From Nevskia sp. (lineage in GTDB: Bacteria > Pseudomonadota > Gammaproteobacteria > Nevskiales > Nevskiaceae), in NCBI GenBank assembly GCA_019689635.1, contig JADGHB010000003.1, forward strand, positions 1-64,000: a stretch of DNA of 64,000 nucleotides, given 5' to 3'. The notes beneath the pieces were generated by a model. That model had not been told where the DNA came from, made no database searches, and was given only the letters and a program-made list of their open reading frames with translations. Within the stretch, counting starts at the first letter, position 1, and each line of letters starts with the position of its first letter. The translations under genes and the position numbers were made by a program. Shown in pieces: positions 1 to 7,654 of the stretch.

Positions 1-34
1 CGGTATACTGGTTACGTTGTTTTGCTTCTGGCAT
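1..34 (-). CDS. Transposase OrfA N-terminus (partial)
   Basis: Only eleven codons are visible (MPEAKQRNQYT) before the window edge. The start ATG at 34 has GGAGG about eight bases upstream. A basic start followed by a QYT motif resembles OrfA proteins of IS3-type elements, where it precedes the helix-turn-helix. Family assignment is tentative because so little is present. Confidence 0.4.
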   Translation of the reverse strand, partial: MPEAKQRNQYT

Positions 35-90
35 GGGGTCCTCCGATTTCGGTATTGTCCACCTTAACGGGGTGTCCACGAAATCGGGGG
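1..90 (-). mobile_element. End of an insertion sequence (IS3-like), partial
   Basis: The first 90 bases hold one terminus of a mobile element running off the left edge. Near 43-85 there are imperfect inverted arms (CCGATTTCG... and ...CGAAATCGG) enclosing GTCCACC/GGTGTCCAC. A well-placed GGAGG precedes a start codon at 34 that reads leftward out of the window. The element abuts the truncated 3' end of the DUF5615 toxin gene, so it looks like the insertion that broke it. The IS3 assignment is a guess from the short N-terminus and end architecture; the exact terminus and any target duplication cannot be fixed from one side. Confidence 0.5.
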
Positions 91-94
91 AGGC

Positions 95-289
95 TTACAA
101 CAAGCTTATCTCGTGGAAATCGGAGTCCTTACTGACCAGCGCGTAACCGTGTTCGCGAGCATACTCCTAGACCGCGTCGTCGCTGGCGCTCCCGAGACCG
201 AGGTGATGCACATGTGCAGAATCCGGAAATACGTCGGCCAGTGCAGTGACTAATTTAGGCGACAAGTTTTCGTCGAACGGCAACTTCAC
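95..289 (-). pseudogene. DUF5615 PIN-like toxin, inactivated
   Basis: Starting at a GTG that overlaps the DUF433 stop codon, the frame reads KLPFDENLSPKLV and later LVSKDSDFHEISLL. These are the first acidic site and central strand of DUF5615 (Mut7-C/PIN-like) toxins, putative ribonucleases usually paired with DUF433 antitoxins. Codon 41 is TAG (167-169) where the family normally has Trp (DDAVWEYA). The frame then ends in TAA at 95-97, where family members continue with another 40 or so residues, and insertion-sequence DNA begins. Two independent lesions make this a dead toxin. The pairing with DUF433 and the overlap are visible; the toxin function is family knowledge. Confidence 0.8.
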
Positions 290-510
290 GCACTGACCGC
301 CAGTTGGTGTCGTTCACGATCGGCGGCATAGGCCAAGCATGCTCGGATATCCTCCAACGTCAAATAGTCAAAATCTTCAATGATCTGTTCCGGCGTCATG
401 CCAGCCGCTAGGTAACCAAGCACGTCGTAGACCGTGATGCGCAAACCGCGGATGCACGGCTTGCCGCCGCGCATACCGGGTTCGATGGCGATGATGTCGT
501 GGTAGTCCAT
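286..510 (-). CDS. DUF433 antitoxin
   Basis: A 74-residue DUF433 protein. The motif GMRGGKPCIRGLRITVYDVL followed by GMTPEQIIEDFDYL is the family signature, a VapB-like winged helix-turn-helix that binds the cognate toxin and its own promoter. Length is normal for the family and the frame is intact. Its stop codon overlaps the GTG start of the downstream DUF5615 toxin, as in translationally coupled toxin-antitoxin pairs. The toxin is destroyed, so this is an orphan antitoxin that may persist neutrally or silence related toxins elsewhere. Confidence 0.85.
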   Translation of the reverse strand: MDYHDIIAIEPGMRGGKPCIRGLRITVYDVLGYLAAGMTPEQIIEDFDYLTLEDIRACLAYAADRERHQLAVSA

Positions 511-593
511 GATTATCGCTTCGGCGGCGGCCCGAGAGGTCTATAAAAAGCGTAGCGCATCCCACCGATTGCGTCACTTGGATAACTGAATAA

Positions 594-665
594 TTCCGTC
601 ACGCCAGCGGGAACCGGTCTCCAAAGGCTTGGCAAGAGCTGGATTCCGGCATGCGCTGAAACGAC
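594..665. repeat. Dispersed intergenic palindromic repeat (degenerate)
   Basis: The stretch from CGTCACGCCAGCGGGAACC to GGATTCCGGCATGCGCTGAAACGACG is an imperfect inverted repeat. One translated strand gives the AHAGIQ/PVPAGV peptides typical of the widespread proteobacterial repeat whose usual form is CGTCATTCCCGCGAAAGCGGGAATCC. It lies in the gap between the DUF433 gene and the 3' end of the tyrosine autokinase gene. I see no gene in 511-719. Confidence 0.5.
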
Positions 666-719
666 GAAGTACGTACTCAAACCTTCCCGACATACGGACA
701 GCGGCAAGCTCCATGCCGT

Positions 720-2966
720 TCAGCGGCCGTAGCTGTAGTAGGTGTAACCGTAGTTGCCATAACCGTAGGCACCGACCCTCGCCCCCACCTGGTTGAGGAT
801 GACACCGCGCGGCCGCACGCCGGTGTTGGTCAGGCGCTTGAGTGCTTCCTCGATTTCGCGCAGCGGGTGCTCGGCGGATTTGAGCACCAGGAGCGTGGTG
901 CCGGCCAGCCGGGCGACGATCGCGGCGTCGGATACGGCCAGAAGCGGCGGGCTGTCCAGCAGCACGTAATCGTAACGCCCGGAGAGTTCCTTGAGCAGTT
1001 CGTCCAGGCGCTCGTGCATCAGGAGTTCTGCCGGGTTGGGCGGCGAGTTGCCGCGCGCGATGAAGTCCAGACCGTCCACGCCGGTGGGCTGGAACAGCTC
1101 CTGTGAAGTGACGTCACCGACGATGTAGTCGCTCACGCCAGGTTTGGACTTGAGGTCGAAGTATTTGTAGAGATGGCCCTTGCGCAGGTCCGCGTCCACC
1201 ACCGCCACGCGCTTGCCGGCGAGCGCCAGCACCGCCCCGAAATTGGCGGCGACGAAAGACTTGCCAATGTCCGGCGCGGGGCCGGTGAACAGGATGATGT
1301 TGTTGGGCGCCTCCAGCATCGCGAAGTGCAGCGAGGTACGCAGGCTGCGCAGAGCCTCGATCGCCTGGCTGTCGCTGTCCACCATGGCCAGCACGTGCGA
1401 GCCGTGTTCGCCGCGCGCCACCGCCCGCGCCAGCTTGCGCTGCTCGGTCACGTAAGGAATGGAGACCAGCACGCTGAGTCCGAACTGACGTTCGATCAAG
1501 GCCGGATCGTCGATGCCGCGCAGCAGGGCGCGCTGCACGAACACGTAGGCCACGCCGAGGAATCCGCCGAGCACGAGCGCCAGCGCGAGCACGAGCGGAA
1601 CCTTGGGCGAGGAAGGCTCCAGCGGCTTCAAGGCGTAGTCCACGATGCGGACGTTGCCGATGGTGCCCGCCCGCGCCACCTGCAGTTCCTGGATGGAATT
1701 GAGCATGGCGGTGTAGAGCTGAGTATCGACCTCCACGTCGCGCAGCAGGCCAAGGATTTCCTGCTGGGTATCCGGCAGGGCGCTGACACGCTGCTTGAGC
1801 TTGTCCTCGGCCTCTTCCACCGAGCCGATCTGCTGGTTCAGTGCCTGGACTACGGGATGCTGCGGCGTGAAGCGCTGCAGCGCCTGGTCCCTTTGCTGGA
1901 TCAGTTGCAGGCGCTGGGTTTCTAGATCCACGCTCTGCTGCAGAATCATCTGCGTCTGGCTGGCCACGTCCGGCGCGCCGTGCTGGCTCTGGTAGGTGGT
2001 GAGCCTCGCCTGGTCGGCGTCCAGCTTGGCCTTGAGATCCGGGAGTTGCTTGTTGAGGAAATCGAGCGATTGTTTGGCGTTTTCGGACTGGCGCTCGACG
2101 TTCTGCTTGAGGTAGGCGTTTTCGATGTTGTCGATGATGGCGGTGACCCGTTCCGGGTCGCGATCCCGATAGGTGAGCTGGATCACGCCCGATTGTTTGC
2201 CCTGTTCGGCCACGCTGAGCGCATCCAACAATCGGGTCAGCACGGTTTGATGCGCATGCCGGATCACCGCGAAGCGGGTACCCGGCGCGGCGACGAGCTG
2301 CTGCACGAAGATTTGCGTTTTCCCGTCCTTGCTCTGCGCGGCTTGACCGACGGTGCCGGTCAGCACTTCGTCGCCGTCCGGGTCATTCAGTTCGAAGCCG
2401 GTTGGCGTGGCGACCAGAGTGAAGCGCTCGTCCAGCCACTGGTCGGGAACCTCGAAGCGGGTGACCGTGATTTTCTCGCCGCCCCAGGCCCAGCGCCGCA
2501 AGCCCCAAGGCGCCGCGGCCGGGTGATCGAGATCGTCGTTGAAGCGCGCGATGGCCGAGCCGATGATCGGAAAATACTTGGGGTGCGCCTCGATTTCCAG
2601 GTTCAGCGACTGGATGACCTGGTCGAGCACCAGGCGGCTCTGGAGGATCTGGATCTCGGCCTCGGTCTGCACCGGAGAGCCCAGCAGCAGGGACGAGATC
2701 TGGCTCAGCGAGGACATCGAGCCGGAGGAATTGCTCGTTTCCTCCACCTGGACCAGGCCATCCGCCTCGTAAGTCGGCGGCACCAGCACGCAGTAAAGCG
2801 CGCCGGCGACCACGGCCGCGAGCACGAAGGCCAGGATGGTCCAGCGGCCCGAGCGCAACAGCTCGTAGAGCTCGCGCAGGTTGATCTCGTCTTCTTCGGG
2901 CTGCACGGTGGGCGGCAGCGCAAGCTGAACGGGCTTGAAGGTCTCGTTGGTGACGTCGTTAGCCAC
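720..2966 (-). CDS. wzc: Exopolysaccharide tyrosine autokinase (Wzc-like)
   Basis: An inner-membrane bacterial tyrosine kinase fused to a Wzz-type chain-length domain, acting with Wza and Wzb in polysaccharide polymerization and export. Over 748 residues: N-terminal Wzz domain with a membrane segment at about 43-65, a periplasmic coiled-coil-rich stretch (roughly 285-410), a second membrane segment at 456-478, then a cytoplasmic P-loop kinase. The kinase has Walker A GPAPDIGKS at 562-570, Walker A' VAVVDAD near 587-593 and Walker B VLLDSPP near 668. The C-terminus is a tyrosine cluster (734-747, seven Tyr), the autophosphorylation tail. Start is GTG. Genes for the matching phosphatase (Wzb) and export channel (Wza) lie 6 kb away, separated by manC, manB and toxin-antitoxin genes. 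Confidence in class is high; the exact polymer is unknown. Confidence 0.93.
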   Translation of the reverse strand: MANDVTNETFKPVQLALPPTVQPEEDEINLRELYELLRSGRWTILAFVLAAVVAGALYCVLVPPTYEADGLVQVEETSNSSGSMSSLSQISSLLLGSPVQTEAEIQILQSRLVLDQVIQSLNLEIEAHPKYFPIIGSAIARFNDDLDHPAAAPWGLRRWAWGGEKITVTRFEVPDQWLDERFTLVATPTGFELNDPDGDEVLTGTVGQAAQSKDGKTQIFVQQLVAAPGTRFAVIRHAHQTVLTRLLDALSVAEQGKQSGVIQLTYRDRDPERVTAIIDNIENAYLKQNVERQSENAKQSLDFLNKQLPDLKAKLDADQARLTTYQSQHGAPDVASQTQMILQQSVDLETQRLQLIQQRDQALQRFTPQHPVVQALNQQIGSVEEAEDKLKQRVSALPDTQQEILGLLRDVEVDTQLYTAMLNSIQELQVARAGTIGNVRIVDYALKPLEPSSPKVPLVLALALVLGGFLGVAYVFVQRALLRGIDDPALIERQFGLSVLVSIPYVTEQRKLARAVARGEHGSHVLAMVDSDSQAIEALRSLRTSLHFAMLEAPNNIILFTGPAPDIGKSFVAANFGAVLALAGKRVAVVDADLRKGHLYKYFDLKSKPGVSDYIVGDVTSQELFQPTGVDGLDFIARGNSPPNPAELLMHERLDELLKELSGRYDYVLLDSPPLLAVSDAAIVARLAGTTLLVLKSAEHPLREIEEALKRLTNTGVRPRGVILNQVGARVGAYGYGNYGYTYYSYGR

Positions 2967-3028
2967 GGGGTTGACCGTCCTGGTAATCGTTTCCTCTGGT
3001 GTACGCCGAATGGAGCCTGTCGGGAGTC

Positions 3029-3048
3029 GGGGCTTATGCCCCTCCTAC
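3029..3048. repeat. REP-like palindromic repeat
   Basis: GGGGCTTATGCCCCTCCTAC, the reverse complement of GTAGGAGGGGCATAAGCCCC. The same GTAGGAG-plus-hairpin unit occurs at 7536-7555, 7569-7587 and 9465-9482. It sits upstream of the autokinase gene within the gene-free stretch 2967-3199; I see no strong promoter there. Confidence 0.6.
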
Positions 3049-3199
3049 GGGTGGGGTTTGTAAAGATGGCTCCGGTTGGAACTCGGGATTTCAGGCTTTC
3101 ATGTTCGGCTGTCGGCGATGTGGCGAACTATAGCCCGAAATGGTGCAACGATGAAATTGCGGTCGCTGAGATTTGGCGCACGGATTGTCGTAGCGGCGC

Positions 3200-3569
3200 T
3201 CATCGATCCAGCGTGTCCGGCAGACCGCTCGTCCATGCGCCGAGATGCGCTTTTGCGTGAGCGTTCAGGGCGTTGAAGGTTTCGACCAGCAACGGGACCA
3301 GCGCATGGGCGCGGTTGAGTGCGGCGGCAAACTCTTCGGCGTCCCGCATGTATTCGTGGGCCAGGCGATTGCGCAGATTCCGCGCCTCGACCCAATCCGT
3401 CACGGAACGCAGCAGCCCGAGTTTCTCCATGCGGTTCAGATTGTCGAGGACCGCACCCGGGGACCGGCTGGCTGAGCAGCCTGCGGCTCGTCGCGAGGAG
3501 GTGACGACCCTCGCGTTCGACCACGTCCAAGAGGAAGCACAGGCGGTCGATGTCCGGTTTGTTGTTCAC
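3200..3569 (-). pseudogene. HepT-like toxin, internally deleted and frameshifted
   Basis: The frame opens at 3569 with MNNKPDIDRLCFLLDVVER and EGRHLLATSRRLL, the first helices of a HepT/DUF86-type HEPN ribonuclease. Near 3460 the reading switches frame to VLDNLNRMEKLGLL and then RNRLAHEYM, which carries the HEPN catalytic motif R-X4-H-X-Y. The middle helices expected between these parts (about 45-50 residues in relatives) are missing. I therefore read it as a pseudogene made by a deletion that also shifted the frame. It overlaps the upstream MntA-like gene by four bases. Whether the 76-residue C-terminal piece from ATG 3430 is made is unknown. Confidence 0.7.
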
Positions 3570-3865
3570 AAGGGAATGCCCTGGGTCACGGCCACGCCGT
3601 GAATGCGCTGGCGAACGGTGTTCGGATCGACCACGAGAATATCGAAGCGTTGATCGCCCAGCGCCAATTGCAGCTCGGCCGCCAGGCGGCTCGCCGCGGC
3701 CGGGCGGTTATCCAGAACCTGCGGCACTTCGATGTAGAGATCCACGTCTCCACCCCGGGCGGCATCGTCCACGCGCGAGCCGAACAGATAGACGCGCGCG
3801 TCCGGACCGAAAGCGGCGCACACTTTTTCGCGGATGATGCGGATTTGCTCCGGACTCAGGCGCAT
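3566..3865 (-). CDS. mntA: MntA-like minimal nucleotidyltransferase antitoxin
   Basis: A 99-residue minimal nucleotidyltransferase. The signature is FGSRVDDAARGGDVDLYIE (GS, nine residues, D-X-D), followed by a later acidic strand FDILVVD. In characterized MntA-HepT modules this enzyme adds AMP to the tyrosine of the HepT catalytic motif and so neutralizes it. It is intact, and its stop overlaps the start of the broken HepT gene. A second, intact pair lies at 17546-18219. The spacing between GS and DXD is one residue shorter than in that pair, which may or may not matter. Confidence 0.8.
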   Translation of the reverse strand: MRLSPEQIRIIREKVCAAFGPDARVYLFGSRVDDAARGGDVDLYIEVPQVLDNRPAAASRLAAELQLALGDQRFDILVVDPNTVRQRIHGVAVTQGIPL

Positions 3866-3924
3866 GGCGGCTGAACGCGATCGGCAAGATGCCGTGACCT
3901 CGTGGTGTGGAGCCTACCCCGGGG

Positions 3925-5424
3925 TTATCCTGCTCCTTTGCCGCCGCGCACAATCGGAGCGGCGGCAGCGCTTGCGCCAGGCGCCCCGCCGGTTTCGAGG
4001 CGGCCATAGACATCCTCGAAGCGCACGATGTCGTCCTCGCCGAGATAGGCGCCAGACTGCACCTCGATCAGCTCCAGCGGCACCTTGCCGGGGTTCTCCA
4101 GGCGGTGAGCGGTGCCGAGCGGGATGTAGGTGGATTCGTTCTCCGAGACGAGATACGTCTTCTCTCCGCAGGTCACCTTGGCGGTCCCCGACACCACCAC
4201 CCAGTGCTCCGCGCGGTGGTGATGCATCTGCAAAGACAGCTTGTGGCCCGGCTTGACCACGAGCTTCTTGACCTGGAAGCGCGGCCCGCAGGCGATGGTC
4301 TCGTAACTGCCCCAAGGCCGCAGGATTTCCGTGTGCTGCACGGCTTCGGACCGCTTGCGCGCGGCGAGCTGGCCGACGAGGGCTTTCACGTCCTGGCAGC
4401 GCTCGCGCGCGGCGACCAGCACCGCGTCCTTGGTCTCGACCACCACAGCGTCCTTGAGGCCGATGGCGGCGACCAGCCGGCTCTGGGCGTGCACCAGCGT
4501 GCCGCGGCAGTCCTCGCTCAGTACGTCGCCGTGGTGGCTATTGCCTTCGGCGTCCGCGGTCAGCGCGTGCAGCCGTTCCCAGGAACCGAGATCGTCCCAG
4601 CCGCAATCGAGCGGGACCAGCGCGGCGCGCGCGGTCTTCTCCATCACCGCGTAGTCGATGGAGTCCGCCCGGATGTCGAGGAACGGCGGGCCATCGAGGC
4701 GCAGGAAGCCCAGATCGCGCCGGGCGCCGTTCAACGCGGCCTTGCAGCCGGCAAGCATGCCCGGCTCGAAGCGCTCCAGCTCGGTGAGAAACAGCCGCGC
4801 GGGGAACAGGAACAAGCCGCCGTTCCAGGCGTACTCGCCGGAAGCGAGAAATTCGCTCGCCCGCGCCGCGTCCGGCTTTTCCACGAAAGCGGCGACTTCC
4901 CAGGCGCCATCGCCCAGCGGCCGACCGCGGCGGATGTAGCCGTAGCCGGTTTCCGCCCGCGTGGGTTTGATGCCGAAGGTCACGATCCTGCCGCGCGCAG
5001 CGACTTTCGCAGCGGTTTGCCCCGCCGCGCGGAATGCCGCGAGATCGGCGACGACGTGGTCCGACGCCATGAGGAACACCAGCGCGTCCTCCCCGTGCTG
5101 GGCCAAGGCCTGGAGCGCGGCGATCGCGGCGGCGGGCGCGGTGTTGCGCCCTTCGGGTTCGAGGATGATCGTCGCGCCCGCGACGCCGGCCTGGCTCAAA
5201 TGCTCCGCCACGATGAAGCGGTGCTGCTCGCCGCAGATCACCAGCGGCGCGGTCGCATCCGGCAGGCTGCAAGCGCGCAGCGCAGCCTGCTGCAGGAGGC
5301 TGCGCTCCTGGTCGAGCAGTTTCAGGAACTGCTTGGGATAGGCCTCGCGCGACAGCGGCCACAGGCGCGTGCCGGAACCGCCGGCGAGTAAGCACGGGAC
5401 GAGGGGTGTCATCGCGGAAGTCAT
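3925..5424 (-). CDS. manC: Mannose-1-phosphate guanylyltransferase / mannose-6-phosphate isomerase
   Basis: A bifunctional cytoplasmic enzyme making GDP-mannose for polysaccharide synthesis, and converting fructose-6-P to mannose-6-P. The 499 residues match the full-length family (also named cpsB, xanB, algA). The N-terminal nucleotidyltransferase has LLAGGSGTRLWPLSR at about 12-26 and the FVEKP motif. The C-terminal cupin isomerase domain has the metal-binding QMHHHRAEHW motif. It works with the ManB/AlgC mutase encoded at 6157-7506; the two are separated only by brnTA. Function is clear, and its role in this locus follows from the wza/wzb/wzc neighbours. Confidence 0.95.
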   Translation of the reverse strand: MTSAMTPLVPCLLAGGSGTRLWPLSREAYPKQFLKLLDQERSLLQQAALRACSLPDATAPLVICGEQHRFIVAEHLSQAGVAGATIILEPEGRNTAPAAAIAALQALAQHGEDALVFLMASDHVVADLAAFRAAGQTAAKVAARGRIVTFGIKPTRAETGYGYIRRGRPLGDGAWEVAAFVEKPDAARASEFLASGEYAWNGGLFLFPARLFLTELERFEPGMLAGCKAALNGARRDLGFLRLDGPPFLDIRADSIDYAVMEKTARAALVPLDCGWDDLGSWERLHALTADAEGNSHHGDVLSEDCRGTLVHAQSRLVAAIGLKDAVVVETKDAVLVAARERCQDVKALVGQLAARKRSEAVQHTEILRPWGSYETIACGPRFQVKKLVVKPGHKLSLQMHHHRAEHWVVVSGTAKVTCGEKTYLVSENESTYIPLGTAHRLENPGKVPLELIEVQSGAYLGEDDIVRFEDVYGRLETGGAPGASAAAAPIVRGGKGAG

Positions 5425-5501
5425 GGGCGCTGCGCGGCTTTGTCGCGCAGCGTTCTGCGGACCGCAAGTCGATGCCTTGGTTGGCGTAGTAACGAAAATC
5501 C

Positions 5502-5532
5502 TTGACTCACGGAATTATTGTTACAACAATAA
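5502..5532 (+). promoter_or_regulatory. Candidate brnTA promoter with overlapping operator dyad
   Basis: TTGACT at 5502-5507 and AACAAT at 5525-5530 are 17 bases apart. A dyad TTATTGTT-AC-AACAATAA (5515-5532, eight-base perfect arms) covers the proposed -10. BrnA antitoxins are DNA-binding repressors of their own operons, so this dyad is a plausible BrnA site. The proposed start point falls within a base or two of the brnT ATG at 5538, implying a leaderless or nearly leaderless message. Inferred from sequence only. Confidence 0.5.
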
Positions 5533-5537
5533 AGCCG

Positions 5538-5840
5538 ATGAGCTTGCGCATCCTCTGGGACGAAGCGAAGCGGGAAGCCAACCTCGACAAACATGGATTG
5601 GACTTCACCGACGCGGTGATGGTGCTGGACAGCCCATACCGGCTTGACGTCGAGAGTGTGCGAGGCGGTGAACGGCGGACGCAATCGTTCGCCTATGTGT
5701 TTGATGTGCTGGCGGTGCTGACGGTAGTGCATGTGGCGCGCGAAGATGCTCTGCGGATCGTTAGTTTCGGGCCGGCGAGTGAGCAGGAAAGAAGTAGTTA
5801 TCATGACTGGCTCGAAAATGACTTCAACGACGACGGATAA
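5538..5840 (+). CDS. brnT: BrnT-type ribonuclease toxin
   Basis: A 100-residue BrnT toxin, a RelE-fold endoribonuclease that blocks translation. The start MSLRILWDEAKREANLDKHGLDF is the family signature (WDxxKxxxNxxKHG), followed by central strands and RIVSFGPASEQERSSYH, containing the conserved R and the ER pair near the C-terminus. I chose ATG 5538 rather than the upstream in-frame start at 5502, because family homology begins there and the upstream start lies in the promoter. It overlaps brnA (start 5803) and is followed by its antitoxin, the usual brnTA order. Intact. Confidence 0.9.
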   Translation: MSLRILWDEAKREANLDKHGLDFTDAVMVLDSPYRLDVESVRGGERRTQSFAYVFDVLAVLTVVHVAREDALRIVSFGPASEQERSSYHDWLENDFNDDG

Positions 5841-6141
5841 AATGCGCGCCGCTCGCAAGCGTGGCGAGAGTAAGACCGACGTGGCCAAGGTGCGCGCCAG
5901 GACCCCATATGTTTGGGACGGCAAGAGCGAGGACGATCGGCCGCTGACGCGAGAAGAAATGCAGGCCGGGATCGAAGCGTACCGGAGGCGACGCGGACGC
6001 CCGGCGGGAAGCGACAAAGAATCAACCACCATCCGGTTCGACCGCGACATCCTTGCGGCCTTCCGTGCGGCTGGACCCGGCTGGCAGACGCGCATGAACG
6101 CGGCACTACGCGATTGGCTCAAAACTCACTCCCCCGTGTAA
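5803..6141 (+). CDS. brnA: BrnA-type antitoxin
   Basis: A 112-residue BrnA antitoxin. The C-terminal ribbon-helix-helix domain (STTIRFDRDILAAFRA, then GWQTRMNAALRDWL) is diagnostic and mediates DNA binding. The N-terminal half, including PYVWDGKSEDDRPLTREEM, is the toxin-binding part. The ATG at 5803 is preceded by AGGAAAG, and a second ATG at 5818 is possible. It overlaps the end of brnT by 38 bases. The dyad upstream of brnT at 5515-5532 is the natural candidate operator. Confidence 0.88.
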   Translation: MTGSKMTSTTTDKMRAARKRGESKTDVAKVRARTPYVWDGKSEDDRPLTREEMQAGIEAYRRRRGRPAGSDKESTTIRFDRDILAAFRAAGPGWQTRMNAALRDWLKTHSPV

Positions 6142-6156
6142 TGCCGGAGGCATAAG

Positions 6157-7506
6157 TCATGCTTGCGCCTCGATCAAGCGCAACAGCTCGCGCGTTTTCG
6201 CTTCCATCAACGGCCGGTCGCCGCGCGACTCGACGTTGAGGCGCAATACCGGCTCGGTATTGGAACCGCGCAGGTTGAAGCGCCAATGGCTGAATTCCAT
6301 GCTCAATCCATCGGTGTGATCGACGGCTCTCGCGTCGTCGATATAGTGTTGCTCGACGCCGGCGAGGGTTTGTGAGATGTCGCGCACGGTGCGGTTGATC
6401 TCGCCGCTGGCGGGGAAGCGGCGCTGGCTTTCGCCGACCAGCGCCGAGAGCGGCTGACCGCGTTCGCACATCAACTGCGCCACCAACAGCCAGGGCAGCA
6501 TGCCGCTGTCGCAGTAGGCGAACTCGCGGAAATAGTGGTGCGCGCTCATTTCGCCGCCGTACACCGCGTCTTCGGCACGCATGCGCTCCTTGATGAAGGC
6601 ATGGCCCGTCTTGCACTGGATCGGGATGCCGCCGCGCGCGCGCACGGTTTCGATGGTGTTCCAGGTCAGCCGCGGATCGTGGACGATCTTGGCTCCGGGA
6701 CGGCGCCGCAGCATGACATCGGCCAGCAGGCCGACGATGTAGTAGCCCTCGATGAACGCGCCGCGCTCGTCGAACAGAAAACAGCGGTCGAAGTCGCCAT
6801 CCCAGGCGACGCCGAAATCCGCCTGGTGTTCGCGCACGGCTTGCGCGGTCGCCGCGCGGTTTTCCGGCAGCAGCGGGTTGGGAATGCCGTGGGGGAAATC
6901 GCCGTCCGGTTCGTGGTGAACCTTGACGAAGCGGAACGGCAGATGGGGCTCCAGCGCGTCGATCACCGGCCCGGCGCAGCCGTTGCCGGCATTCACCACG
7001 ATCGTGAGCGGCTTGAGCGCTTGCGGTTGCAGATAACCCAGCAGGTGCCGCACATAGGCCGCGCGCAGCTCGCAGGGCACCAGCGCCGCGCTGCCATCCG
7101 GCGTTTCGGCGCTGCCTGCGACCAGCGCTTCGAGTTCGCGCAGACCGGAGTCGCCGGACACCGGCACCGCGCCCGCGCGCACCAGCTTCATGCCGTTGTA
7201 CCCGATCGGATTATGCGAGGCCGTCACCATGATGCCGCCGTCGATGCCGTCCTGGAAAGCGGCGAAGTACACCTCCTCCGTGCCGCACAGCCCCAGGTCG
7301 AGCGCCTCGACGCCGCAGCGGTTGAGACCCAGCGCCAGCGCTTCCAGCAGCGTGCGGCTGGAATGCCGCACGTCCATGCCGAGCGCGACTCGCCGCGGAT
7401 GGAATTTTCGCGCATACGCCAGACCGAGCCGGTAGGCGAGGTCCGCATTCAGCTCGGAAGGAACTTTTCCTCGGAGGTCATAGGCTTTGAAGCAGGGCAA
7501 AGTCAC
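6157..7506 (-). CDS. manB: Phosphomannomutase / phosphoglucomutase
   Basis: An alpha-D-phosphohexomutase converting mannose-6-P to mannose-1-P (and usually glucose-6-P to glucose-1-P), the substrate step for ManC. At 449 residues it has the normal family size. Ser97 in the TASHNP phosphoserine loop, the metal-binding DGDFDR loop and the C-terminal phosphate-binding RGSNTEP motif are all present. AlgC- or CpsG-type naming would be equally fair. It is transcribed toward brnTA and separated from manC only by that module. Cytoplasmic precursor supply for the exopolysaccharide locus. Confidence 0.94.
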   Translation of the reverse strand: MTLPCFKAYDLRGKVPSELNADLAYRLGLAYARKFHPRRVALGMDVRHSSRTLLEALALGLNRCGVEALDLGLCGTEEVYFAAFQDGIDGGIMVTASHNPIGYNGMKLVRAGAVPVSGDSGLRELEALVAGSAETPDGSAALVPCELRAAYVRHLLGYLQPQALKPLTIVVNAGNGCAGPVIDALEPHLPFRFVKVHHEPDGDFPHGIPNPLLPENRAATAQAVREHQADFGVAWDGDFDRCFLFDERGAFIEGYYIVGLLADVMLRRRPGAKIVHDPRLTWNTIETVRARGGIPIQCKTGHAFIKERMRAEDAVYGGEMSAHHYFREFAYCDSGMLPWLLVAQLMCERGQPLSALVGESQRRFPASGEINRTVRDISQTLAGVEQHYIDDARAVDHTDGLSMEFSHWRFNLRGSNTEPVLRLNVESRGDRPLMEAKTRELLRLIEAQA

Positions 7507-7535
7507 GCGACATCTCTCTACAGACGTTTCCGGTC

Positions 7536-7587
7536 GCGGTTTACGCCGCTCCTACAGTATCCTGCGGGCAGGAGGGGCGTGAGCCCC
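7536..7587. repeat. Pair of inverted REP-like repeats
   Basis: GCGGTTTACGCCGCTCCTAC (7536-7555) and AGGAGGGGCGTGAGCCCC (7570-7587) are two head-to-head copies of a GTAGGAG-hairpin unit about 14 bases apart. The arrangement resembles a REPIN doublet. It occupies the gap between wza and manB. Confidence 0.6.
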
Positions 7588-7626
7588 AACAGCCGCCTCG
7601 ACCTGCCCAGCCCTCCGAATCCCCAC

Positions 7627-7654
7627 GAGCGTTGCACTCAGAGCGTTGCACTCA
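7627..7654. repeat. 14-bp perfect tandem duplication at the wza stop
   Basis: GAGCGTTGCACTCA occurs twice in immediate succession (7627-7640 and 7641-7654). The second copy contains the wza stop codon on the minus strand. It looks like a small slippage duplication without functional consequence. Confidence 0.7.

Noticed and set aside
1980-3260. A 426-codon plus-strand frame opposite the autokinase gene
   Set aside because: Shadow frame; low-complexity sequence and no ribosome-binding site.
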